Notes under the pieces: generated by a model
Told to the model about the DNA's origin: nothing
Databases searched by the model: none
The model's input: only the letters and a program-made list of their open reading frames with translations
Part shown: positions 1 through 8,072 of the stretch, one piece after another
Layout of the letters: each line of letters opens with the position of its first letter
How positions within the stretch are numbered: the first letter of the stretch is position 1
Translations under genes and position numbers: made by a program
Source of the DNA: Caldilinea sp.
GTDB lineage: Bacteria > Chloroflexota > Anaerolineae > Caldilineales > Caldilineaceae
Assembly (NCBI GenBank): GCA_026389955.1
Contig: JAPLGY010000197.1
Span: forward strand, 1 to 10,122
Direction: 5' to 3'
DNA length: 10,122 nt

Positions 1-1157
1 CAGCTGCGGACGCGTGCCACGATCGGCGGCAGAGCCGCCAGCAGCTGGTCGATGGCCGTCTCGTCTGTGCTGCGCCCCAGGCTGAAGCGCAGGGCACCGC
101 CAAGCTGTGTGGCGGGGAGGCCCAGCGCTTGCAGCACATGGCTGGGGCGGTGGGTGCCGGAGCTGCAGGCGCTGCCGCTGCTGGCGGCAAAACCGGCCAG
201 ATCCAGTGCAATCAGCAGCCCTTCGGCGTCGGCATGGTCGACCACAAAGCTGGCATGGTTGTCCAGCCGGGCCTGGCGAGCGCCGGTCAGGTGGACGCCG
301 GGGACGGTGGCTGTGAAGGTATCGATCAGCCGGTCGCGCAACACGCGCAGCCGGGCCCCCTCGCTGACCCGTTCCGCTTCGGCCAGCTCCAGCGCCTTGG
401 CCATGGCGGCAGCCAGCGGGATATTTTCGGTGCCGGAGCGACGGCCGCCCTCCTGGCCACCGCCGGTCAGCTGTGGCCAAAAAGGGGTACCCTGGCGCAG
501 ATAGAGAACCCCGATGCCCTTGGGTCCATAAAACTTGTGGGCTCCCAGGCTGAGGGCATCGACCGCAAGCGGATTGACGTCCAGCGGCAGTTTGCCGCCC
601 GCCTGGACGGCGTCGGTGTGCAGCGGAACCCCGACTGCCCGGCAGCAAGCCCCCAACTCGGCAACCGGCAGGACAGTTCCGATTTCGTTGTTGGCGTAGA
701 GGAGGCTGCAAAGCGCGACGTCCTGCCCGTCCCCGAGCGCGCTGGCCAAGGTGGTGACGGCCACCCTTCCTTCCCCATCGACGGGCAGGAGCGTCAGTGC
801 AAAGCCGTCGTGGTCGCGCAGCGCTTCCGCAGTCTGCAGCACGGCGTGATGCTCGACTGTGCTGACAATCAGACGGTTGGCGCCGGTGGCTGCCCGTCTG
901 GCCAGGGCGATGCCGCGCAGGGCTGCGTTGTCGCTTTCGGTGCCGCCGCTGGTGAAGAAAATTTCGCTGGGGTGAGCGCCCAACACGGCGGCGATCTGTG
1001 CACGCGCACGCTGCAGCACCACGCTGGCGTGCCGCCCGCTGCGGTGCATGCTGGATGGGTTGCCGTAGACATCGGCAAAGAGCTGCTGCATCCAGCCCAA
1101 GACTTCCTCGCGGATCGGCGTGGTCGAGGCATGGTCCAGATAGAACAGATCTGTCAT
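1..1157 (-). CDS. Cysteine desulfurase, group I NifS/IscS-like (3' end cut by window edge)
   Basis: This PLP enzyme takes sulfur from L-cysteine as a persulfide, releasing alanine, and feeds Fe-S cluster, thiamine, molybdopterin or tRNA thiolation pathways in the cytoplasm. The frame is open from ATG at 1157 to base 1 (385 codons). Visible motifs are YLDHASTTP near residue 6, YGNPSS at 31-36, TSGGTES at 69-75, the PLP-stacking His in VEHHAV (about 103), HTDAVQ at 180-185, the Schiff-base lysine in GAHKFYGPKG (K208), RSGTEN at 240-245 and the persulfide cysteine in SSGSACSSG (C331). The Cys-loop type and length fit group I. Family members are about 385-400 residues, so only a short C-terminal piece should be missing. 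The Shine-Dalgarno signal is weak. The gene is divergent from the pyrophosphatase gene. A scaffold gene (iscU/nifU) or mnmA could lie beyond base 1, so iscS versus nifS cannot be decided here. Confidence 0.95.
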   Translation of the reverse strand, partial: MTDLFYLDHASTTPIREEVLGWMQQLFADVYGNPSSMHRSGRHASVVLQRARAQIAAVLGAHPSEIFFTSGGTESDNAALRGIALARRAATGANRLIVSTVEHHAVLQTAEALRDHDGFALTLLPVDGEGRVAVTTLASALGDGQDVALCSLLYANNEIGTVLPVAELGACCRAVGVPLHTDAVQAGGKLPLDVNPLAVDALSLGAHKFYGPKGIGVLYLRQGTPFWPQLTGGGQEGGRRSGTENIPLAAAMAKALELAEAERVSEGARLRVLRDRLIDTFTATVPGVHLTGARQARLDNHASFVVDHADAEGLLIALDLAGFAASSGSACSSGTHRPSHVLQALGLPATQLGGALRFSLGRSTDETAIDQLLAALPPIVARVRS

Positions 1158-1197
1158 GATGGTGCACTCTCGTCGGTGTTGGGTCCAAGACATTTGG

Positions 1198-1215
1198 CGA
1201 AAGAGCGCTCTTTCG
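1198..1215. promoter_or_regulatory. 18-bp perfect palindrome, possible operator or 5'-UTR hairpin
   Basis: The sequence CGAAAGAGCGCTCTTTCG is its own reverse complement over all 18 bases; the next outward pair (G1197/T1216) does not match. Its left end is about 40 bp upstream of the cysteine desulfurase start and downstream of the candidate promoter for that gene. A dimeric regulator site (for example of an Rrf2-like or ArsR-like protein) or an RNA hairpin are both possible; the regulator is unknown. Confidence 0.5.
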
Positions 1216-1244
1216 TGTAAGATCAATCGCGATACGACAGCGTA

Positions 1245-1273
1245 ACAATACAAGGCTTGGTGCTGAATTCCAA
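1245..1273 (-). promoter_or_regulatory. Candidate sigma-70 promoter of the cysteine desulfurase gene
   Basis: On the minus strand TTGGAA (1273-1268) is followed after 17 bp by TATTGT (1250-1245). Each hexamer matches 4 of 6 consensus bases, with ideal spacing. Transcription would start near 1238, leaving a leader of about 80 nt that contains the palindrome. The match is moderate and not tested. Confidence 0.35.
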
Positions 1274-1286
1274 GTAATCTGGAGTA

Positions 1287-1324
1287 CAGAGTCTGAAAGC
1301 AGAGTCTGAAAGCAGAGTCTGAAG
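1287..1324. repeat. Three tandem copies of a 13-bp unit
   Basis: CAGAGTCTGAAAG occurs at 1287-1299 and 1300-1312, and a third copy lacking one A (CAGAGTCTGAAG) at 1313-1324. The array lies just upstream of the leftward promoter candidate. Head-to-tail copies like this can be iterated protein-binding sites or a replication-slippage product. Confidence 0.85.
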
Positions 1325-1357
1325 CACAGAAAACTGTACAGATTTTTTCAGGGGATG

Positions 1358-1388
1358 TTGCCGAAGGCTGGTCGATTGCCGAAGGCTG
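1358..1388. repeat. 13-bp direct repeat pair
   Basis: TTGCCGAAGGCTG occurs at 1358-1370 and again at 1376-1388, separated by GTCGA, giving an 18-bp period. It lies about 90-120 bp upstream of the pyrophosphatase start. It is unrelated in sequence to the neighbouring tandem array. A paired activator or repressor site is possible. Confidence 0.75.
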
Positions 1389-1463
1389 ACCTGGCACGGA
1401 AAATTTGTCTGTCATCGACCCAAAACCATTGTGGGCTCCATATTAAATTGTTTGGATGGTGTG

Positions 1464-1470
1464 AAGGAGG
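1464..1470 (+). promoter_or_regulatory. Shine-Dalgarno site fixing a TTG start
   Basis: AAGGAGG stands 6 nt before TTG at 1477. It is a near-perfect ribosome binding site at ideal spacing. No ATG or GTG sits at a comparable position, so it decides for the rare TTG start codon of the pyrophosphatase. Confidence 0.85.
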
Positions 1471-1476
1471 TTTCCC

Positions 1477-3537
<2,061 letters not shown>

Positions 3538-3563
3538 CTGTAGTGGGCCGAGTTGAGCGGTTG

Positions 3564-3597
3564 GGAGCGCCGGGCATTCGCCCGGCGCTCCTGTTTT
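3564..3597 (+). terminator. Rho-independent terminator of the pyrophosphatase gene
   Basis: GGAGCGCCGGGC (3564-3575), a 4-nt loop ATTC, and GCCCGGCGCTCC (3580-3591) form a perfect 12-bp GC-rich stem, followed by TGTTTT. The hairpin begins 26 bp after the stop codon. The T-run is short but the stem is very stable. Confidence 0.85.
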
Positions 3598-3808
3598 GGG
3601 GAGAAAGGGTGTTCGGTCGTCCTGGTCATTGGGGGATGTCTCCCACTTTCTGGCTTGGGAGCCTGTACGTCCTGGCGACATCGCTCAGGCTGTGGTCGGT
3701 GAAGCAGGAACCTGGCAACAAGTGTCTCCTGGTGAGATGTTTGTCTAGGTCCACGAGAACGGTAGATGTCACTGCACCCCATTTTTCTGGATCGGCCTGT
3801 GGAGAGCT
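3598..3808. other. Intergenic stretch without a recognised gene
   Basis: Between the terminator and the next promoter I see no supported gene. A small inverted repeat CTCCCA (3640-3645) / TGGGAG (3656-3661) with a 10-nt loop has no T-run and may be chance. Open frames here have no convincing start or codon pattern. Confidence 0.6.
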
Positions 3809-3838
3809 TTGACAGTGGGTGGCGCTGCAGGCTATACT
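3809..3838 (+). promoter_or_regulatory. Strong sigma-70 promoter of the recombinase-like/fabL gene series
   Basis: TTGACA (3809-3814) is a perfect -35 box. TATACT (3833-3838) is a -10 box with one mismatch. The spacing is 18 bp. Transcription would begin near 3845, leaving a leader of about 50 nt before the start at 3894. Confidence 0.8.
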
Positions 3839-3893
3839 CGTCTTTGACTTCTATACGAAAATAAAAAAGTGACATGGATAAGTAAACCAAGCG

Positions 3894-4880
3894 ATGATGG
3901 CTGAGAAAAAGCAACCCCAGGCGGAGAACCCGCAGCCCGACGTGGTGCGGGCGGAGCAGCCCTCCCAGGCGGACGCACCTGTGTTGGAGCCGCCGCTGCG
4001 TGCCCACAGCACTGTGCAAGAGGCAGTGGGCGCTTTCGAAGAGTACATGCTGCGCAAAGGATTCAGCGAAAACACCATTCGGGCGTTTCGCAACGATCTG
4101 CGCTTTGTGGCAGATTACTTGGGGCGGGAGATGAAACTGTATCAGGTTTCGACCGTCACTTTGGAGAATTTTTTGCCCTGGCTGGAGGAAAGCCGTGGCC
4201 TCACCTTCAGTGCCAAAACCCAGGCGCGCCGCATTACCACGCTGAAAGTTTTTTTTGGCTGGCTGCATGGGGTGGGGGTGATCGGCACCGACCCGGCCGA
4301 ACCGATCGTCCACATTCAGGCGCGCACCCCGCTTCCTGTCATTGTGCGCGACAGCGATGTGCGCACGCTGCTGCTCAAGGCACAGGACATCAGCCGCAAC
4401 CGTCAGGAACCAGATGCCCGTCCATATTTGTTGGTGAGCTTGCTGGTGCAGACGGGGATCAAGAAAGCCGAATGTGCGCGTCTGTCGATCGAGGATCTCG
4501 ACATTTCCCAGCCCAAGGCTCCTGTTTTGAATGTACGGTATCGTGAGGAGCGGTATCGACACAAAAACCGAGCGCTGGGTCTGACTGCGACGGTGGCCCC
4601 GGCTCTCCAGCAGTACCTGGCGCAGTACGCTCCCCAATACTCGCCACAGGATCTGCTTTTCGACTGCACCCCGCGCAACCTGGAGTATGTCTTGGAAGAT
4701 CTGGGAGAGCTGGCCGGCATTCGCTATGTGCAAATTGGCTTTGAAACGCTGCGCTGGACCTGTGCGGTGCGCGATTTTCGCAATGGGATGCCGGAAGAGC
4801 AGCTGCGCCAGAAATTGGGGTTGAGCAAGATTTCCTGGCGCGAGACCAGCGCCAAGATCTACGAATTGACGGGCAGGTGA
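3894..4880 (+). CDS. Tyrosine-recombinase-like protein with degraded catalytic site
   Basis: Domain order matches phage-integrase-family recombinases. A charged, Pro/Gln-rich N-tail (1-37) precedes a SAM-like core-binding domain (about 40-140; ENTIRAFRNDLRFVADYLG, then TTLKVFFGWLHGVGVI) and a C-terminal catalytic-like domain (about 150-328). Of the usual R-K-H-R-H/W-Y set, the first Arg is Lys190 (TGIKKAE for TGLRxSE), the HxLR His is Glu284, the second His/Trp is Leu310 (LGL for LGH), and the His after Arg287 is Trp288. Arg287 and the nucleophile-like Tyr323 remain; Lys224 could be the beta-hairpin lysine. It therefore probably binds DNA but does not recombine normally, perhaps acting as a regulator; this is inference. 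The frame is intact over 328 codons with no sign of decay. Start ATG 3894 (or ATG 3897) lacks a clear Shine-Dalgarno site. It heads the gene series behind a strong promoter, and fabL follows after 3 nt. Confidence 0.8.
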   Translation: MMAEKKQPQAENPQPDVVRAEQPSQADAPVLEPPLRAHSTVQEAVGAFEEYMLRKGFSENTIRAFRNDLRFVADYLGREMKLYQVSTVTLENFLPWLEESRGLTFSAKTQARRITTLKVFFGWLHGVGVIGTDPAEPIVHIQARTPLPVIVRDSDVRTLLLKAQDISRNRQEPDARPYLLVSLLVQTGIKKAECARLSIEDLDISQPKAPVLNVRYREERYRHKNRALGLTATVAPALQQYLAQYAPQYSPQDLLFDCTPRNLEYVLEDLGELAGIRYVQIGFETLRWTCAVRDFRNGMPEEQLRQKLGLSKISWRETSAKIYELTGR

Positions 4881-4883
4881 CCT

Positions 4884-5648
4884 GTGACGACCGAACTGCA
4901 GGGGAAATGTGCCGTCGTCACGGGCAGCGGGCGTGGGATTGGGCGTGGGATTGCGCTGGCGCTGGCCCGGCGCGGCTGCAACGTGGCCATCAACTATGTG
5001 CGCCATCGAGAGGATGCCGAAGAGACGGCGGCAGCGGCCGAACAGCTGGGGGTTCGCACTGCGGTGATCAAGGCCAATGTGGGCAAGGACGAGGAGATGC
5101 GGGCGTTGGTGGCTGAGAGCGCCCATGCGTTGGGGAGCGTCGATATCTTTGTCGGAAATGCTGCCAGCGGTGTGCTCAGGCCGATGAGCGAAATCGACCG
5201 CAAAGCGTGGGACTGGACGCTCAACATCAACGCGCACAGCATACTGGTGGGGGCGCAGTCAGCAGTGCCGTGGATGCGGGCACGCGGCTGGGGGCGAATT
5301 CTCACGGTCACCAGCATCGGCAGCCGGCGCGTCTTTCCAGCGTATGGGGTGGTGGGCGTCAGCAAGGCTGCGATCGAAGCCCTGACCCGTTATTTGGCAG
5401 TCGAGCTGGCCCCAGAGAACATCATTGCCAACTGCATCAGCCCGGGCATTGTCCTCACGAACGCGCTGGAGTTTTTCCCGAGCAAGGAGGCGATGGTCGC
5501 CCACGCCCAGCAGCGGACCCCGGCCGGGCGTCTGGTCACCCCAGAAGATATCGGGGAAGTGGCTGTCTGGCTGTGCAGCGAGGCAGCACGGATGGTCGTC
5601 GGCCAGACGATCGAAGTGGACGGCGGCTACAGTCTGTTGGCGTTTTGA
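4884..5648 (+). CDS. fabL: FabL-type enoyl-[acyl-carrier-protein] reductase (SDR family)
   Basis: This is a 254-residue short-chain dehydrogenase. The cofactor loop is TGSGRGIG (13-20); family members of this type use NADPH. The NNAG position reads GNAAS (91-95). The stretches [39 protein letters not shown] and the C-terminal GQTIEVDGG closely resemble Bacillus subtilis FabL (recalled sequence). Decisively, the active site is Y154-x6-K161 (YGVVGVSK) as in FabL, not the YxxxK of ordinary SDRs. The expected role is reduction of trans-2-enoyl-ACP in the last step of each fatty-acid elongation cycle, in the cytosol. Start is GTG at 4884, 3 nt after the preceding stop; AGGTGA (4875-4880), which includes that stop codon, serves as Shine-Dalgarno site, so translational coupling is likely. 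A less specific SDR role remains possible. Confidence 0.85.
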   Translation: MTTELQGKCAVVTGSGRGIGRGIALALARRGCNVAINYVRHREDAEETAAAAEQLGVRTAVIKANVGKDEEMRALVAESAHALGSVDIFVGNAASGVLRPMSEIDRKAWDWTLNINAHSILVGAQSAVPWMRARGWGRILTVTSIGSRRVFPAYGVVGVSKAAIEALTRYLAVELAPENIIANCISPGIVLTNALEFFPSKEAMVAHAQQRTPAGRLVTPEDIGEVAVWLCSEAARMVVGQTIEVDGGYSLLAF

Positions 5649-5681
5649 GCGGCGGAAAGCGTTGTCCGGGGCACACGTTGT

Positions 5682-5689
5682 GGGAGAGG
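5682..5689 (+). promoter_or_regulatory. Ribosome binding site deciding the MoaD-like start
   Basis: GGGAGAGG lies 6 nt before ATG 5696. The same reading frame is open far upstream through fabL (shadow frame), so this site and the start of ubiquitin-like homology together fix the true start. Confidence 0.7.
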
Positions 5690-5695
5690 CCATCT

Positions 5696-5947
5696 ATGCA
5701 GGTTTCGGTACGTCTCAACTCGGTTTTGGCGCAGAGGGTCGGTTCTGCGCGTCTGCGCGTGGTTGTCGGGGACGATGCCACGATCGCGGATCTGATGCGA
5801 CAGTTGGCAGCCACCTACCCTGGTTTGGAGCCACAGCTGGCACGTGCGGTGCCGATTTTGGGGTCTACCCATGTCACGCCGGCGGCCAGGCTGCAGGAGG
5901 GGCAAGAAGTCGCTTTTTTGATGCCGGTGGCAGGTGGGGCTGGCTGA
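5696..5947 (+). CDS. MoaD/ThiS-family ubiquitin-like sulfur-carrier protein
   Basis: This is a small 83-residue protein with the beta-grasp MoaD pattern: MQVSVRLNS strand 1, an LRVVVGDDATIADLMRQLAATYPGL helix region (about 20-44), a middle strand, then LQEGQEVAFLMPVAGG at the end. MoaD-type carriers end in an exposed Gly-Gly that is adenylated and thiocarboxylated to donate sulfur, for example for molybdopterin. Here the diglycine is followed by Ala-Gly and then the stop, so the chain ends PVAGGAG. Carriers of this type may need trimming, as known for QbsE or CysO-like systems with JAMM peptidases; no such peptidase or MoeB-like adenylase gene is in the window. It sits 47 bp after fabL in the same direction. 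The true partner (molybdopterin synthase, a thiolation enzyme) is unknown. Confidence 0.75.
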   Translation: MQVSVRLNSVLAQRVGSARLRVVVGDDATIADLMRQLAATYPGLEPQLARAVPILGSTHVTPAARLQEGQEVAFLMPVAGGAG

Positions 5948-6087
5948 CCTGGGGGGCTTCACTGCCGGCACAGCTGGCAGCGATGCACATTCTCCGCAGG
6001 GGCGGGTGGGGATTCAACCCTGAAAAGCGCATCCTGTTGTGGGGGAGAGCCGTCACAGAGCTTTGAATAGATCGTTTCAAGAAAGTC

Positions 6088-6094
6088 AAGGAGG
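6088..6094 (+). promoter_or_regulatory. Shine-Dalgarno site deciding the amidase start
   Basis: AAGGAGG lies 7 nt before ATG 6102. The frame is open upstream to a GTG at 6039, but that start would add 21 residues without family resemblance and has a poorer ribosome binding site. ATG 6102 is preferred. Confidence 0.85.
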
Positions 6095-6101
6095 GTTGAC
6101 C

Positions 6102-7430
6102 ATGTCTGGAGGAGCGGCAGCAGGCCACGAGACAGTTTTTGTAAACCAGTACAACAACGGGGTGCTTGACCCCAACAAGCCGATGTTGGGGCCTGTGAGA
6201 GAGGGTGGACACATCGTCGCCAATACGGCACCGGGCTGCTGGGGCCCGATGATCACCCCTGAAATTCGAGGGGGGCATGAGGTGACTGTGCCCGTCGCTG
6301 TGGCGGGGGCTGAGGTGGGAGATGCGATTGTCGTCCGTATCAAAGACATTACGGTGACGTCGCTGGCCACTGCCTCTGGGAACGACCGGATGATGGCGGG
6401 GCGCTTTTTGGGCGATCCCTATGTGGCGGGTCAGTGCCCGGGCTGCGGCACGCTCTATCCCAAGACCGTATTGCGCGGGATCGGGCAGAGTGCCGTGCGC
6501 TGTGTCCACTGCGGCGCCGACGCGACTCCGTTCACCTTTACCAACGGCTACACGATTGCCTTCGACGCCAACCGGTCGGTTGGGGTCACCGTGGATCGGC
6601 TGGCGGCCGAGGAGATCGCCCGCGATGCCCGCACCTATGCAGCGTTGCCGGAAAATTCGATCCAAAATCCGATCTTGACGTTTGCACCGCACGATCTGGT
6701 GGGGCTGGTCGGGCGGCTGCGTCCGTTTTTGGGGCAGCTGGGCACGACACCGTCGATTCCGTTTCCAGACTCACACAATGCGGGGGATTTTGGCTCTTTT
6801 TTGGTTGGGGCTCCGCACGAGTATGGGTTGACTGCGGACCAGCTGGTCCATCGCACCGATGGGCATATGGACATTGATGCTGTGCGGGCCGGTGCGATTT
6901 TGATCTGCCCGGTCAAGGTGGCGGGGGGTGGGGTGTACCTGGGGGACATGCATGCGCTCCAGGGAGACGGTGAAATTGCGGGCCACACCTGTGACGTCGC
7001 TGGCACTGTCACCTTGCAGGTGCATCTGATCAAAGGATTGGCGATCGAGGGGCCGGTGTTGCTGCCGGTGGTCGAAGATCTGCCGTATCTGGCCAGGCCG
7101 TTGAGCGCCGCAGAAAAGGCCAAGGCGCTGGCAGTGGCCCGTCAGTGGGGGATCGAGGCGCTGGAGGAGTCAGCCCCGATCTCTGTGATCGGCACCGGCC
7201 CGGATTTGAACGCAGCGACGGACAACGGGCTGGAGCGGGCGGCGGCATTGCTCGGCATGAGTGTCCCGGAGGTCAAAAATCGTGCGACGATCACCGGGGC
7301 CATCGAGATCGGGCGCAACCCAGGGGTGGTGCAGGTCACCTTTCGCGCGCCCGTCGACCGGCTCGAGCGGGTAGGTCTGCTTCCTTATGTGCGCGACCAG
7401 TACGGTGTGGGCGAAGATGCGGCATCTTGA
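6102..7430 (+). CDS. Acetamidase/formamidase family protein with zinc-ribbon-like insert
   Basis: This 442-residue protein belongs to the FmdA/AmdA family, whose members hydrolyse formamide or acetamide to ammonia and the acid. Family signatures seen are the N-terminal PGCWGPMITPEI region with EVGDAIVVRI (71-80), NDRMMAGRF (94-102), HNAGDFG (225-231), DGHMDID (253-259), and the hallmark GDMHALQGDGE (281-291) followed by GHTCDVAG. Between about residues 112 and 138 there are two CPGCG / CVHCG knuckles (Cys112, 115, 134, 137) separated by 18 residues, a likely zinc-binding ribbon. I do not recall it from the classical fungal or Methylophilus enzymes. The C-terminal part, rich in charged residues, ends in a family-like IEIGRNPGVVQVTFRAPV segment. 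The substrate cannot be told from sequence. It lies 154 bp after the MoaD-like gene and overlaps the lipase remnant by 14 nt. Confidence 0.9.
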   Translation: MSGGAAAGHETVFVNQYNNGVLDPNKPMLGPVREGGHIVANTAPGCWGPMITPEIRGGHEVTVPVAVAGAEVGDAIVVRIKDITVTSLATASGNDRMMAGRFLGDPYVAGQCPGCGTLYPKTVLRGIGQSAVRCVHCGADATPFTFTNGYTIAFDANRSVGVTVDRLAAEEIARDARTYAALPENSIQNPILTFAPHDLVGLVGRLRPFLGQLGTTPSIPFPDSHNAGDFGSFLVGAPHEYGLTADQLVHRTDGHMDIDAVRAGAILICPVKVAGGGVYLGDMHALQGDGEIAGHTCDVAGTVTLQVHLIKGLAIEGPVLLPVVEDLPYLARPLSAAEKAKALAVARQWGIEALEESAPISVIGTGPDLNAATDNGLERAAALLGMSVPEVKNRATITGAIEIGRNPGVVQVTFRAPVDRLERVGLLPYVRDQYGVGEDAAS

Positions 7431-8047
7431 CGGGATGTTGAAGGGGGTGCGCGGGGCTCGCCTGTATTCCCAGGCATGGCTGCCTGCGGCAGAGCCGCGT
7501 GCGCTGCTGCTGCTTGCGCATGGTCTGGGCGAACACAGCGGCCGGTATGGGAATGTGGTCAACGCTGTGGTGCCGCGCGGCTATGGCGTGTACGCGCTGG
7601 ACCATCTGGGCCATGGCCGTTCCGAAGGCACACGCAAACATGTGGAGCGTTTCACTGACTTCACCGAGCCTGTGCGGACCTATTCGCGTCTATTGGCAGA
7701 CCGTCATCCTGGCAAGCCTGTCTTTCTGGTCGGGCACAGCATGGGGGGGTTGATTGCTGCAGTGCATTTGTTGGAGCACCAGGCGGATTTTCGTGGGGCG
7801 GTCCTCTCCGCCCCGGCCGTTGCGGTCGACCGTTCTGTCTCTGCGGCGACAGTGGCTGTCGGCAAAGTGCTGGCGCTGGTGGCGCCCAAGGTTGGGATTT
7901 TGGGGCTGGACATCAACGGCATCTCGCGGCTCGCCGGACAAAACGCTCCGGATCTACCCGGGGCTCTACCATGAACTTTTTAACGAGCCCGAGCATGCCG
8001 AGGTGATCGAGGAGGTCCTCGGCTGGCTGGAGGCCCGGACCATGTAG
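7417..8047 (+). pseudogene. Monoacylglycerol-lipase-like alpha/beta hydrolase, internal deletion plus frame change
   Basis: The first 171 codons read as an intact Mgl/lysophospholipase-type serine hydrolase: the oxyanion region LLLAHGLGEHSGRY (31-44), YALDHLGHGRSEG (59-71), nucleophile elbow GHSMGG with Ser108, and LSAPAVAVD. After LDINGISR the frame runs only 14 more codons into a TGA at 7972-7974. From 7928, one base shifted, the normal family C-terminus appears (GSPDKTLRIYPGLYHE with the catalytic His, then FNEPE...LGWLEAR) and ends at TAG 8045-8047. Compared with the recalled M. tuberculosis monoacylglycerol lipase (Rv0183, about 279 residues), some 65-70 residues between these parts are missing, including the HGxxD catalytic aspartate strand. 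Start ATG 7417 matches the family; ATG 7387 or 7435 are alternatives. The product should be inactive, unless the deletion is an assembly error. Confidence 0.85.
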
Positions 8048-8072
8048 GAAAAAGGGGCAGAGCCCGTGTCTA

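Larger units (their letters stand above)
1158..1476. other. Divergent intergenic region with repeats and a palindrome
   Basis: This 319-bp spacer separates the two outward-facing genes and has no convincing gene. It is richer in A and T than the flanking genes. It carries an 18-bp palindrome, a leftward promoter candidate, three tandem 13-bp units and a separate pair of 13-bp direct repeats, each listed on its own. No good rightward promoter is visible. The best I see is TTGCCG at 1376-1381, 17 bp, then GAAAAT at 1399-1404, which is weak and lies in the second direct repeat. Confidence 0.8.

Noticed and set aside
129..1220. Long plus-strand open frame opposite the cysteine desulfurase
   Set aside because: It is a mirror frame of the high-GC minus-strand gene, whose catalytic motifs are all present. 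The plus-strand product shows no family features and no ribosome site.
3640..3661. CTCCCA/TGGGAG hairpin as a second terminator
   Set aside because: The stem is only 6 bp with a 10-nt loop and no T-run; probably chance.
3894..4880. Recombinase-like gene as evidence of an integrated mobile element
   Set aside because: There is no attachment-site repeat, adjacent tRNA, excisionase or cargo boundary. The catalytic residues are lost and the gene is coupled to fabL.
5207..5695. Upstream extension of the MoaD-like frame through fabL
   Set aside because: The extension overlaps fabL out of frame. A ribosome site at 5682-5689 and the beginning of ubiquitin-like sequence place the start at 5696.
7900..7990. 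Programmed ribosomal frameshift in the lipase gene
   Set aside because: A frameshift would not explain the loss of about 65-70 family residues, and no slippery sequence is seen at the junction.
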